Notes: generated by a model not told the origin, from the sequence alone. Positions 1 to 9,567 are shown, counted from the stretch's first letter. The stretch: DNA of 64,000 bases from an uncultured Erythrobacter sp. (GCF_947497915.1 NZ_CANMIJ010000001.1:1361611-1425610); one strand, 5' to 3'. Numbers and translations are program-made.

Positions 1-1007
<1,007 letters not shown>

Positions 1008-1556
1008 TCAGACGATCCACCGCCCAATCTGTTCAATGAGCTTCCACTTCCCATTCTCACGGGCAAGCTTGTATGTTTCTCCGTACCCGAAATCATCGAT
1101 ATCTATTTCGCAGAGAACTGCGCTCTCGCAGCGAACATCGATAAGCTCATAGTGAAGCGCTGGCTTCCCGTTCGGATCATAAAAACTCGTCATAGCCACA
1201 AACATGCCAAAGTCGCCCTCGACGGTCTTCAAAGTGCAATCCACATTATTGATGGGCAAGATTGGAGTGGCATTGAATTTTGTTCGCAACTGCTCAAAAT
1301 CGACATCAACCTTGGTTTCAAGACAAAGGGTCGTTTTCGATCCGTCATCTGCTCTTAGGTCTTCTAGCGTGCCACCAGAGAAGCTCTCGAACTGCAACTC
1401 TATCGCTAAAGCAACTGCTGCACTTGGTGCATATCGCGTTGAAAAACCAGAACCTGACCAAGTAAACGCACCTACAGCGACAAGGATGGCCAGACATATC
1501 GTCAGGTCGGCAAGCTCAATTGGCTTGTTGTCGGCTTCGGTCACCTGTTCAGCCAC
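1008..1556 (-). CDS. Hypothetical protein with one N-terminal membrane segment
   Basis: I do not recognise a family. From a GTG at 1556 the product is 182 aa, with a hydrophobic stretch at about residues 19-35 and a soluble, acidic, probably periplasmic remainder containing four cysteines (one in TLCLE, one in NVDCTL, two near RCESAVLCE). A longer form from a TTG at 1589 is possible, but the GTG lies in an 8-nt overlap with the preceding stop (GTGGCTGA), which fits translational coupling. Its stop is immediately next to the ligA start. The C-terminus reads like a small secretory fold (YKLARENGKWKLIEQ), but no function can be assigned. Confidence 0.7.
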   Translation of the reverse strand: MAEQVTEADNKPIELADLTICLAILVAVGAFTWSGSGFSTRYAPSAAVALAIELQFESFSGGTLEDLRADDGSKTTLCLETKVDVDFEQLRTKFNATPILPINNVDCTLKTVEGDFGMFVAMTSFYDPNGKPALHYELIDVRCESAVLCEIDIDDFGYGETYKLARENGKWKLIEQIGRWIV

Positions 1557-1926
1557 GCAATACAGGCTTCGTTTCCACGCGGGTGCCAAAGCCGGTGATG
1601 TGCGCGCGCGCTTTGCCGATGGCGTCCTTTACGCTGGGCAGGTTTAGGCTGTTCGCGTGGTCTGTTTTCGTCTGCCACACTTCGGTGATCCAAATCGAGT
1701 TCGGATCTTCGGTGTCCTCGGCGATCATGTAAGCGATGTTGCCCGGCATATCACGCGTGCCCGCCAGCATCGCCGCGATCACCTCGCCGCGCTTCCCATC
1801 GGCAATCTTCATTTGCCCGATCAGGCCGTACATCTCTTCCATCGCTTTGCTCCCTAATCCTGCCGATGTGCAGCCCGCCAAAAGGCCAAGCGCCGCCGTG
1901 CCGACGAATTCGCGCCGTCCAATCAC
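1549..1926 (-). CDS. Antibiotic biosynthesis monooxygenase (ABM)-domain lipoprotein
   Basis: 125 aa starting at GTG 1926, which overlaps the upstream TGA as GTGA. The N-terminus MIGRREFVGTAALGLLAGC combines a Tat-like RREF with a lipobox ending LAGC, so the product is probably an exported lipoprotein. The rest matches the short ABM/dimeric alpha-beta barrel fold: YGLIGQMKI, KRGEVIAAM, and ITEVWQTKTDHANSL with its usual W and H. Members range from quinol or heme monooxygenases to proteins of unknown role; the substrate cannot be read here. It sits inside the recN-ligA run and has no obvious functional link to DNA repair. Confidence 0.82.
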   Translation of the reverse strand: MIGRREFVGTAALGLLAGCTSAGLGSKAMEEMYGLIGQMKIADGKRGEVIAAMLAGTRDMPGNIAYMIAEDTEDPNSIWITEVWQTKTDHANSLNLPSVKDAIGKARAHITGFGTRVETKPVLRG

Positions 1927-2411
1927 TCGCTAGCCTGCAGTCGTACAGTCCATCCGTCGGTCGTCTTGTGCGCCGAAATCGGCACGCCGCTCTCAATCGT
2001 ATAGCCGAAACTGATATCGGTGTTCGCTGTGCAAACCAGCTGTTCACACCGGATCGTGCTGAGGCCCACAAGAACAGAAGTGTAGTCAGGATTGCGGCGC
2101 GGCGAGCAAGCCAATCGGCCTTTCAACGGGATGCCTGTATCTGCCATCTTTGCAAAAAACGCCTCGGTCGGCTGACCATAGGAATAGCCGAGGCAGATAA
2201 AGTCCAATTCCTGACCAAAACGAATCTGCATCCGCGCGATTTCGTGGCGAAACATCGCCTCAACCGCAGCCGGATCAGCGCTTTCGAGCGGCCATTCACC
2301 AAACTCGGTGGGGTTCGCGTCGGGCACGATGATGGGCTGTGGTCGAGGGATCTCGACAGGCTGTGCAGCCACCGCCGCAGCAATAGCCATTGAACTGAGC
2401 ACGCCGATCAC
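1923..2411 (-). CDS. Hypothetical secreted protein
   Basis: The open frame extends to 2474, but the likely start is GTG 2411, preceded by AGAGGA and lying just after the upstream stop at 2416. This start gives a clean Sec signal peptide (MIGVLSSMAIAAAVAAQ) and a mature proline-rich N-terminus (PVEIPRPQP). The mature part has cysteines in FICLGYSYG, RLACSPRR and CEQLVCTAN, which suggest disulfides in the periplasm. I know no family for it. Its stop overlaps the start of the ABM lipoprotein gene. Confidence 0.65.
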   Translation of the reverse strand: MIGVLSSMAIAAAVAAQPVEIPRPQPIIVPDANPTEFGEWPLESADPAAVEAMFRHEIARMQIRFGQELDFICLGYSYGQPTEAFFAKMADTGIPLKGRLACSPRRNPDYTSVLVGLSTIRCEQLVCTANTDISFGYTIESGVPISAHKTTDGWTVRLQASE

Positions 2412-2415
2412 ATCG

Positions 2416-2865
2416 CTATTCCTCTGGCAGCGGATCGGGCTCCGCCGGTGCCTCTGGCGAAACTTCGACGCCATCCAACTCTATCTGAGCGCCGGTCCTC
2501 TCTTCGATTAACTGTTCCAACTGTTCTTCAAATTGGTCAGGAGTGATTGTACCGTCGCTCAATTGTTCCCGGAGATCCCGGATGCGCGGAAGTGCCTCCA
2601 TCACATTCTCTGAACCGGTTACCGCCATGTTCACTTCGGCCAGAAAATCCCGCTGGAAATTCTCGTCATTGACCATCGACGATACCCCTATCGCGAGCGC
2701 AATCGGCGCCAGTAATCCAATCCCGCACGATACGAAGAACAGCCGCTTAAAGCTCATTTCGGTGAGAAGGCCTAGCACCGCCATGCTAGCAAGAGCCAAC
2801 GCGGCCATCGAACCAAGCAATGTCAGTAAAATAGTGGTTATGAGCAAACCGCCCAGAATTTCCAT
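2416..2865 (-). CDS. Hypothetical two-helix membrane protein
   Basis: 149 aa from an ATG at 2865 that overlaps the recN stop as TGATG, so it is very likely translated by coupling with recN. Two hydrophobic segments (about residues 5-33 and 41-63) are followed by a charged, probably coiled region (RIRDLREQLSDGTITPDQF) and a Pro/Glu-rich acidic tail (APAEPDPLPEE). The region around SDGTITPDQFEEQLEQL resembles SHOCT-like short C-terminal motifs, but I would not call it. Function unknown. Confidence 0.7.
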   Translation of the reverse strand: MEILGGLLITTILLTLLGSMAALALASMAVLGLLTEMSFKRLFFVSCGIGLLAPIALAIGVSSMVNDENFQRDFLAEVNMAVTGSENVMEALPRIRDLREQLSDGTITPDQFEEQLEQLIEERTGAQIELDGVEVSPEAPAEPDPLPEE

Positions 2866-4532
2866 CAAACACCCTCCAGCAAACGATCCGCCTGCGCCCT
2901 CGCCTCTGGCGTCACCTCCGAACCCGACAGCATCCGCGCGATCTCTTCCTGACGTTGTGCATCGTCGAGCAACACGACGCTGGTCTTCGTCACAGTGCCG
3001 CTGGAGGCCTTGGCAATAAGGTAGTGCTGTCCGCCGCGCGCGGCGACTTGCGGGCTGTGCGTTACGGCCAGCAATTGTCCTTCTGCGCTGGCAAGCCGCG
3101 CGAGACGTTCTCCGATGGCGCTCGCCACCGCCCCGCCCACGCCTCGGTCAATCTCGTCAAAGATAATCGTCGCCGCGCCGCCTTTTTCCGCCAGCGCCAC
3201 TTTCAACGCGAGGATAAAGCGCGATAGCTCGCCGCCCGATGCAATTTTGGCCAGCGGAGCAAAGTCTGCGCCGGGATTGGTGGCGATCAGGAACTCGGCG
3301 CTATCCATGCCATGCGCGCCCCATTTCTCCTCTGGGAGTGTAACAACGGAGGTGAGAAAACGCGCCGCATCCAGTTTCAGCGGAGCGAGTTCCGCCGCGA
3401 CCGCCTTGTCCAGCATTTTGGCTGCTTTCACGCGTTTATCATGCGCTTTCTCGGCCATGGTCAGATAGGCAGCGCGCGCTTCTTTCGCGGCGACCTCCAG
3501 CGCATCCAGCTGCGCCTCACCGCCTTCGATCGCGTCCAGTTGCCCGCGCATCTTCCGCACAAGATCAGGCAAGTGATCGACGTCGCAGCGATGCTTTCGC
3601 GCCATCGCTCGCAGTTCAAACAGGCGCGTTTCTGCATCATCCAGCGCGGCGGGATCGTGGACCAGAGAATTTGCCGCGGTTTCCAGCTTGTCCTCCGCCT
3701 CTCCTGCCTCGATCACAGCGCGGTCCAGCGCGGCAAGCGCCTCGATCAAGAGCGGGTGTTGTTCGGCTATCCGGTCCAGTTTGCGCGCGGCCACGCGCAG
3801 CGACGCGAGCGGCGAATCCGATCCTTCCCAAATGTGACGCAAAGCTTCGAGTTCACCGGACAGCTTCTCTGCCTTCTGCATATCTGACCGCGCACCGGCG
3901 AGGCGCACTTCTTCGCCAGCTTGCGGTTGAAGCTCCGTCAGTTCGGCAAGATGCGCGACCAGCAGATCTTGGTCAGCTTTGGCCTGTTCAACCTCACTGC
4001 GCGCCTCGGACAATTGCGCCTCAGCCTTGGCCCAGCCCCGCCAACGTTTCTCCAGACCGGCAAGATCTGTACCGGCATACCTGTCCAGCAAAGCCCGGTG
4101 CCCGCGTGGGTTTACAAGGCCGCGATCATCGTGTTGCCCATGCAGCTCGACCAGCGCAGCGGCGAGTTCGCGCAGCAAGGCGACGCTGGTGAGTTGATCG
4201 TTGATAAAGGCTTTGGAGCCGCCATCGGCCTTCACCTGCCGACGAATGATCAGGGGTTCACCCGGTTCAATATCCAGATCGGCATCGTCGAGCGCATCTG
4301 CGATCAAGTCAGGTAGTGCGGCGAATTCAAAACTGGCGGTGACGCTAGCCTTGGGCTCGCCCGCGCGAACGAGAGATGTCTCTGCACGGTCGCCCAGAAT
4401 CAGGCCAAGGGCATCGAGCAGGATCGACTTACCCGCGCCCGTCTCGCCCGTAAGCACACCCAGCCCACGCGAAAAGTCGAGGTCGAGCGCCTCGATCAAA
4501 ACGATATTGCGAATGGAAAGGCGGGTCAGCAT
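2865..4532 (-). CDS. recN: DNA repair protein RecN
   Basis: SMC-like ATPase that acts at DNA double-strand breaks. 555 aa, the usual size. Walker A GETGAGKS lies at residues 29-36. The ABC signature region (IASGGELSRFILALK) and Walker B (TIIFDEIDRGVGG) are in the C-terminal third, and the long central part is coiled-coil-like and rich in Ala, Glu and Lys. It starts at ATG 4532, 63 bases after the bamD stop. Placement between bamD and ligA is a familiar sphingomonad order, though here four small genes separate it from ligA. Confidence 0.96.
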   Translation of the reverse strand: MLTRLSIRNIVLIEALDLDFSRGLGVLTGETGAGKSILLDALGLILGDRAETSLVRAGEPKASVTASFEFAALPDLIADALDDADLDIEPGEPLIIRRQVKADGGSKAFINDQLTSVALLRELAAALVELHGQHDDRGLVNPRGHRALLDRYAGTDLAGLEKRWRGWAKAEAQLSEARSEVEQAKADQDLLVAHLAELTELQPQAGEEVRLAGARSDMQKAEKLSGELEALRHIWEGSDSPLASLRVAARKLDRIAEQHPLLIEALAALDRAVIEAGEAEDKLETAANSLVHDPAALDDAETRLFELRAMARKHRCDVDHLPDLVRKMRGQLDAIEGGEAQLDALEVAAKEARAAYLTMAEKAHDKRVKAAKMLDKAVAAELAPLKLDAARFLTSVVTLPEEKWGAHGMDSAEFLIATNPGADFAPLAKIASGGELSRFILALKVALAEKGGAATIIFDEIDRGVGGAVASAIGERLARLASAEGQLLAVTHSPQVAARGGQHYLIAKASSGTVTKTSVVLLDDAQRQEEIARMLSGSEVTPEARAQADRLLEGV

Positions 4533-4595
4533 CGTAATGCTGTCCTAGCCCAAGAGTGGTGCCTCGTCACGCATGCGCGCAGGCTCTGCCCACAA

Positions 4596-5390
4596 TCAGC
4601 TTGCAGTCGCGCCCGGTGTCTTATCCTGCACGAGCTCATACGCCTTTTCGTACCACTCATTGCCCGGATAGTTCGCCCCCAGAACGGCGGCGTATTTCAC
4701 AGCTTCCTGCTGCAAACCCAACGCAAGGCTGCTTTCCGTCAGACGGTAAAGAGCCTCTGGCGTGTGGCTGGTCGTATCGAATTTCTCGACCACATTGCGG
4801 AACCGCACCGCGCTGGCCAGCCATTGGCCAGACCGCTGATAATGGCGTCCGATTTCCATTTCCTTGCCCGCCAAGTGATCATCCACCAGGTCAAGCTTCA
4901 ACCGCGCATCGGCGGCATATTCGGTCTGTGGGAACCGGCGGTTCACCTCACGCAGAGCCGTCTTGGCTTGCTCGGTGATTTTCTGATCGCGGTTCACATC
5001 GCTGATCTGCTCGTAATAGCTGAGCGCGATCAGGTAATAGGCATAGGGCGCATCCTTGTTACCCGGGTGGATCGAGAGGAAACGCTGCGCGTTCAGGATC
5101 GATTTGTTGTAATCGCGGGCGATGTAATAGCTGAAAGCGCTCATCAACTGCGCGCGGCGCGCCCATGGCGAATAGGGGTGCTGACGCTCCACCTCGTCAA
5201 ACAAGGCCGCCGCCAGCAAAGTGTTGCCGCGATCAAGCCGGCGCTGCGCCTCTGCGTAAAGCGATTCGACATCGCGTGCGACGTAGGCAACATCCTCGTC
5301 AGCGGACCCGCCGGAACAGGCGGCAGTGGCGGTGATGGCCGTGCCGAGCAGAGCGGCGCGAAGGAGCGGTTTGCGAAAGCTAGTCAACAT
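4596..5390 (-). CDS. bamD: Outer membrane assembly lipoprotein BamD
   Basis: TPR-repeat lipoprotein of the BAM complex, which folds beta-barrels into the outer membrane. I start it at ATG 5390 because this puts a signal peptide directly at the N-terminus with a lipobox ending ATAAC (Cys at about 25). The frame is open to 5426. The 264-aa product shows BamD landmarks: LYAEAQRRLDRGN, FDEVERQHPYSPWARRAQL, YYLIALSYYEQISDVNRDQ, RFPQTEYAADARLKLDLV and the late GNEWYEKAYELV. It heads the minus-strand run leading to recN. Confidence 0.94.
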   Translation of the reverse strand: MLTSFRKPLLRAALLGTAITATAACSGGSADEDVAYVARDVESLYAEAQRRLDRGNTLLAAALFDEVERQHPYSPWARRAQLMSAFSYYIARDYNKSILNAQRFLSIHPGNKDAPYAYYLIALSYYEQISDVNRDQKITEQAKTALREVNRRFPQTEYAADARLKLDLVDDHLAGKEMEIGRHYQRSGQWLASAVRFRNVVEKFDTTSHTPEALYRLTESSLALGLQQEAVKYAAVLGANYPGNEWYEKAYELVQDKTPGATAS

Positions 5391-5513
5391 GGGGAGCCGT
5401 ATAACCGCGCCTCCCCTGAACGCCAAGTGAAGTTCGCGTTCTTATTCCCGCTTCAAACGTCAGGGCTCACATCCGCTCGCTTTGCTTTGCTCCGATTAGC
5501 TGGGCCGCGCGGT

Positions 5514-5545
5514 CGCGCTTGCGGACGTAAGCAAGCGCGGATTTT
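5514..5545 (+). terminator. Perfect 9-bp hairpin between bamD and the HTH gene
   Basis: CGCGCTTGC (5514-5522), an 8-base loop and GCAAGCGCG (5531-5539), followed by GATTTT on the plus strand. It has the shape of an intrinsic terminator, but no plus-strand gene lies upstream of it, so its role is unclear. It could protect against antisense transcription into bamD, or be a repeat-type palindrome. Confidence 0.4.
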
Positions 5546-5588
5546 CCTACTCACAACTTTTCTGGTTCACCCAAACCAGTCCGCCCTC

Positions 5589-5654
5589 ATGTCCGCAAAA
5601 GCCGAGGGTATCGCGCGCCGAATGGCGTACGCAACACATAAGGCCTCCTCATGA
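5589..5654 (+). CDS. Possible 21-aa leader ORF
   Basis: ATG at 5589 opens a 22-codon frame (MSAKAEGIARRMAYATHKAS, then Ser) whose TGA overlaps the ATG of the next gene as ATGA. The overlap is the same junction type used by many real gene pairs in this window. There is no strong ribosome-binding site upstream and the peptide has no recognised family, so it may be chance. Confidence 0.25.
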   Translation: MSAKAEGIARRMAYATHKASS

Positions 5655-6394
5655 AATCCCTCCCCGATCCCGCAGCGCCAATTCCCGACTTCACTCCTGT
5701 CCCCCGAAAACGCATGCGGCGCGGCGGGTGGAGCGCTGTACGCCAGCGTGAATTTATCGCGCTGCTCGCCGAAACCGGTAGCGTTCGCGCCGCCTGCCGC
5801 AGGCTCGGCGTGGGCGAACACCATATCTACAAGTTGCGCCAACACCCGGATGCCGCCAGCTTTCGCAAAGCGTGGGAAGCCGCGCTCGACATGGGCATTG
5901 CCCGCATCGAAGATGTCGCAACAGACCGCGCGCTGAACGGTGTGGAGGAGCCGGTCTATCACGCAGGCGAGATTGTCGGCGCGCGCCGCGTCTACAACGA
6001 CAGGCTGCTAATGTTCCTGCTTAAGAACCGCGCGCCAAGCCGCTTTGCCGCCGATGACCGCCGGTCACCAAACGCCCCCGATGCAATTGAGACTATGCTC
6101 GAGAAAAAGCGAGCAGAACGGCTGCGCAAAAAACTAAAAACCAAAATCCGCGCCGAGTTGGAGGCCGAGGCCGAGGCGAACGCCCCCACCCCTCAGGAAA
6201 TCCGTGCCAGCATTGATCGCAAAATCGCAGGCTTCCGCCGCGCCGCCGAGCATCGCAGCAAACAAGAATGGGAGCGCCTGTCCGACGACACCCGCGAAGC
6301 GTGGGAGCGTTACGAGGCGCTAAGAATGCGCGATATTGAGCGTATTGACGCGGAGGAAGCGGAGCGGAGCGGATTGCTGGAGGGGCCGCGATAG
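5651..6394 (+). CDS. Helix-turn-helix protein, terminase-small-subunit-like fold
   Basis: 247 aa. Residues about 25-60 form a homeodomain-like HTH (FIALLAETGSVRAACRRLG, then VGEHHIYKLRQHPDA), the pattern of phage terminase small subunits and related orphan DNA-binding proteins. The middle carries an arginine-rich part (NDRLLMFLLKNRAPSRF); the C-terminal half (from about 150) is a long charged helix rich in Arg, Glu and Lys. No phage genes flank it, so it is probably a chromosomal regulator or nucleoid-type protein of unknown target. Start at ATG 5651 has AAGG a few bases upstream. Confidence 0.75.
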   Translation: MKSLPDPAAPIPDFTPVPRKRMRRGGWSAVRQREFIALLAETGSVRAACRRLGVGEHHIYKLRQHPDAASFRKAWEAALDMGIARIEDVATDRALNGVEEPVYHAGEIVGARRVYNDRLLMFLLKNRAPSRFAADDRRSPNAPDAIETMLEKKRAERLRKKLKTKIRAELEAEAEANAPTPQEIRASIDRKIAGFRRAAEHRSKQEWERLSDDTREAWERYEALRMRDIERIDAEEAERSGLLEGPR

Positions 6395-6401
6395 AAAACT
6401 G

Positions 6402-6674
6402 CTAGCGGCGAGTTTTCTCGAGCAGGTCCACAAGTTCTTCGAATTTTTGTCGTTGTTCGGCTTCATCGCCCGCAGAAATTGCTTCGGCGACACAGCACGC
6501 CGTGTGGTCTTTGAGCACTTGAGTCTCAACCTTTGCCAATGCCGATTTGACAGCCTGTATCTGGTTGAGAATGTCCATACAGTATCGATCATCCTCAACC
6601 ATTTGCGCCACACCTTTCACCTGACCAGAAATCCGGTTCAGACGGTTGATCTTTGCGGTGCGATTGTCTGCCAT
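6402..6674 (-). CDS. csoR: Copper-sensing transcriptional repressor, CsoR/RcnR family
   Basis: 90 aa from ATG 6674, preceded by AGAGG at good spacing; the frame is open to 6737 but that start would lie across the operator. It is an all-helical metal sensor. Cys32, His57 and Cys61 have exactly the spacing (25, then 4) of the Cu(I) site of CsoR, rather than the His-rich set of RcnR. The flanking sequences RISGQVKGVAQMVEDDRYC and LNQIQAVKSALAKVE are family hallmarks. It is divergent from copA-copB with a palindrome between them, so it very likely represses that operon until copper binds. CsoR function is inferred from family and context. Confidence 0.9.
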   Translation of the reverse strand: MADNRTAKINRLNRISGQVKGVAQMVEDDRYCMDILNQIQAVKSALAKVETQVLKDHTACCVAEAISAGDEAEQRQKFEELVDLLEKTRR

Positions 6675-6685
6675 GAAAGCCTCTA

Positions 6686-6712
6686 TTGAAATACCCACGG
6701 GGGGTATATAAA
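6686..6712 (+). promoter_or_regulatory. Probable CsoR operator within the copA promoter
   Basis: An interrupted palindrome ATACCC-ACGGG-GGGTAT (6691-6707) matches the GC-core, AT-flanked operators of CsoR-type repressors. On the plus strand it lies between a TTGAAA (6686-6691) and a TATAAA (6707-6712), 15 bases apart, which could be the -35 and -10 of copA. Bound repressor would block RNA polymerase. The promoter assignment is inference. Confidence 0.6.
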
Positions 6713-6757
6713 GAGAGAGCGTGTAGTTCAACATCAAAGTCTCAAGAGCAACTTGAA

Positions 6758-8461
6758 ATGCCAGACATCTCGCGCCGCAACCTTATTACCAGCACGGCCG
6801 CATTGGCCGCCGCCACGGGTCTGCCAATGCCGCTTTGGGCCAAGGGTGGTTCAATGCCGCATGCCGCCAACGGCTTTGGGGAAGTTCAAGGTGAAGATAT
6901 TGAGCTGGCAATAGGCAATCATCATTTCAAAACTGGTCAGCGCGCTGGTCATGCCTTCGCTGTAAATGGGACAGTGCCGGGTCCTCTGATTCGGCTTCGC
7001 GAGGGTCAGGATGTGCGCCTGCATGTGACCAACAATTTGGATGAAGATAGCTCAATCCACTGGCATGGACTGCTACTGCCATTCCAATTTGATGGTGTGC
7101 CAGGCGTCAGCTTCCCCGGCATCAAGCCGGGTGAGCGCTTCACCTATGAATTCCCAATCCGGCAAAACGGTACCTATTGGTGGCATTCGCATTCCGGACT
7201 TCAGGAACAGGCAGGGCATTACGGCCCGATTATTATTGAAAGCGCCGAACCCGACCCGCGTTACGACCGAGATTATGTCGTTTTGCTGAGCGAATTCACG
7301 CCTATCCATCCGCACGAAATCATGCGCAAACTGAAGGTTGGCGAGCATTATTTCCAGCGTGACATGCAAACCGCCAGTGAAGGCGAAATGTCAGGCGAAA
7401 TGCGCCGAATGTGGGGCCAAATGCGGATGAACCCGCGCGACATTTCCGACGTTACCGGTTCAACCTACACCTACTTGGTCAATGGGCATGGCCCCTCTGA
7501 TGATCTGCAACTTGAGTTCGAGCCGGGCGAGCGTGTGCGGCTACGAGTGATTAACGGCAGTGCCATGACATTTTTCAACGTCCGCATACCGGGCGTCCCG
7601 ATGAAAGTGATTCAAGCGGACGGAATCGACGTCGACGAGGTTGAAATTGATGAATTCCAGATTGGCGTCGCAGAAACCTACGACGTGATCGTCGCCCCGC
7701 CCGCTGGGAGCCATGCGCTGACCGCCGAAGCTATGGATCGGAGCGGAATGGGCGTGGCCAGCATCACCAGTCACAAAGGTCACATTGCAACACCGCCTGC
7801 GCTGCGCAAAATTCCAACCCTAACCATGACCGATATGGGCATGATGGATCATGCCGCGATGGGCCATGATATGGGTGATATGAAGGGCATGGATCACACC
7901 ATGCGCGACACATCAAAATTGCCGGCAGATGTTAAGGCTGGCCCAGGTCTGGATATGGTGGCGCCCATGCCTATGGATCGGATGGGCTTCCCCGGATTAG
8001 GCCTGGACAAGGTCGATCATAGAGTGCTGCGCTACACCGACCTTAAAGCCAAACACATGAACCCCCACCGTGAGATTGACCGCGAGATGGAAATCCATCT
8101 GACCGGCAATATGGAACGGTATATGTGGGGCTTTGACGGGAAGAAATTTACTGCTGTCTCCGACGATCCAATCCGCTTTGGTTATGACGAACGGGTGCGG
8201 GTCAAACTGGTCAATCAAACAATGATGGCGCACCCGATCCATTTGCATGGACACTTTTTTGAGCTGGTGAACGGTGCGGATCACATGCACCAACCATTGA
8301 AGCATACTGTCATTGTGCAGCCCGGCGGCACCGCCACGTTCGATTTGACCGCGAATGAGCCTGGCGATTGGGCGTTCCACTGCCACTTACTCTACCACAT
8401 GCATGCGGGGATGATGCAGGTCGTAACGGTGCGCCCCTTCCCGGAAAGCGATGCATCGTAA
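6758..8461 (+). CDS. copA: Copper-resistance multicopper oxidase CopA
   Basis: Periplasmic oxidase that detoxifies Cu(I). I start it at ATG 6758 because the product then opens with a Tat signal (PDISRRNLITSTAALAAA); the open frame upstream to 6686 covers the promoter. 567 aa. Copper ligands are present in all four expected places: HWHG near residue 101, WWHSHSG, HPIHLHGHF, and HCHLLYHMHAGMM at the end. A Met/His-rich insert (MGMMDHAAMGHDMGDMKGMD) near residues 360-385 is typical of CopA/PcoA and may bind extra copper. It is followed directly by copB. Confidence 0.95.
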   Translation: MPDISRRNLITSTAALAAATGLPMPLWAKGGSMPHAANGFGEVQGEDIELAIGNHHFKTGQRAGHAFAVNGTVPGPLIRLREGQDVRLHVTNNLDEDSSIHWHGLLLPFQFDGVPGVSFPGIKPGERFTYEFPIRQNGTYWWHSHSGLQEQAGHYGPIIIESAEPDPRYDRDYVVLLSEFTPIHPHEIMRKLKVGEHYFQRDMQTASEGEMSGEMRRMWGQMRMNPRDISDVTGSTYTYLVNGHGPSDDLQLEFEPGERVRLRVINGSAMTFFNVRIPGVPMKVIQADGIDVDEVEIDEFQIGVAETYDVIVAPPAGSHALTAEAMDRSGMGVASITSHKGHIATPPALRKIPTLTMTDMGMMDHAAMGHDMGDMKGMDHTMRDTSKLPADVKAGPGLDMVAPMPMDRMGFPGLGLDKVDHRVLRYTDLKAKHMNPHREIDREMEIHLTGNMERYMWGFDGKKFTAVSDDPIRFGYDERVRVKLVNQTMMAHPIHLHGHFFELVNGADHMHQPLKHTVIVQPGGTATFDLTANEPGDWAFHCHLLYHMHAGMMQVVTVRPFPESDAS

Positions 8462-9567
8462 TGCGCGCGTTATGTCTGATATCGGCCGCGATTGTTGCCA
8501 CGCCGCTTTCGGCGCAGAATCACAGTGGTCACGGCCAACATGGATCAGCGGATAAAGCCGCTGCCCCCACGGTTGATCATTGCGCGATGGGGCACTTGCC
8601 GCCCGAACAGTGCCCTCCAAAATCGGTAGAGGCACCGGACAGGCCGATGGATCATTCCAAGATGGACCACTCAAAAATGGAACATTCTAGGCCGATCAAT
8701 TCGCCGGAACCGGTTGCCGTCGATAAAGAGATGGATCACGCGAAAATGGGACATGGTTCCCACGGTTCCCATGGTTCACAAGATGCCCAAACGGATAAGT
8801 CAGCCCGTGGTGCCGCGCCTGAAGACGCGGTTCCCGCTCGCGCATTTGAAGGGCCACGCCACGCCGCCGACAGCATTTGGGGTGCGCAAGCGATGGAGCC
8901 AAGCCGGGAGCAGCTTGCCCGCGAGAATGGAGACATGCGAACCAGCATGATCTTGATCGAGCGCTTAGAAGCACGCCTGCCCACCAGCGGCGGGGACATT
9001 GGCTACGTCTGGGATATGCAGGCTTTTTACGGCGGAGACATCAACCGTTTTGTCATCAAAACCGAGGGCGAAGGCGAGTTTGGCGGAGCGTTAGAAGATG
9101 CCGAGATTCAGGCGCTTTTCAGCCATGCAATTGGGCCGTTCTTTGATTTGCAAGCCGGTGCGCGCGTCGATCTTGAACCCGAGACGCGCTCGCACCTCGT
9201 GATCGGTGTGCAAGGCCTCTCGCCATACATGTTCCACGTAGATGGCGCAGCCTTCCTGTCCGACAAAGGTGATCTGACCGCACGGATCGAAGGGGAATAC
9301 GATCAGCGCATCACGCAAGACCTGATTGTGCAACCGCGTGTTGAAATCGAATTGGCAGCACAAGACATCCCGGAGCGCGGCATAGGAGCTGGCCTGACCA
9401 AAATCGAAACCGGACTACGGCTGCGTTACGAGATAGAGCGCGAATTTGCGCCCTATATCGGGATTGAATACGAAGCAAAGACGGGCCGAACGGCAAATAT
9501 CGCGCGTGCCGGGGGTGACGATCCGCAGGGCTTTAAATTGATCGCAGGTATCCGCGCCTGGTTCTAA
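8461..9567 (+). CDS. copB: Copper resistance outer membrane protein CopB
   Basis: Starts at ATG 8461, which overlaps the copA stop as TAATG; earlier in-frame codons lie inside copA. 368 aa with a Sec signal (MRALCLISAAIVATPLSAQ). The N-terminal third is rich in His and Met with repeats such as MDHSKMDHSKMEHS and MDHAKMGHGSHGSHG, expected to bind copper. The rest is a CopB-type beta-barrel ending in Phe (AGIRAWF), typical for outer membrane insertion. Partner of CopA. Confidence 0.93.
   Translation: MRALCLISAAIVATPLSAQNHSGHGQHGSADKAAAPTVDHCAMGHLPPEQCPPKSVEAPDRPMDHSKMDHSKMEHSRPINSPEPVAVDKEMDHAKMGHGSHGSHGSQDAQTDKSARGAAPEDAVPARAFEGPRHAADSIWGAQAMEPSREQLARENGDMRTSMILIERLEARLPTSGGDIGYVWDMQAFYGGDINRFVIKTEGEGEFGGALEDAEIQALFSHAIGPFFDLQAGARVDLEPETRSHLVIGVQGLSPYMFHVDGAAFLSDKGDLTARIEGEYDQRITQDLIVQPRVEIELAAQDIPERGIGAGLTKIETGLRLRYEIEREFAPYIGIEYEAKTGRTANIARAGGDDPQGFKLIAGIRAWF

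Noticed and set aside
5651..6394. Prophage remnant suggested by the terminase-like HTH
   Set aside because: No other phage gene, integrase or att-like repeat lies nearby.
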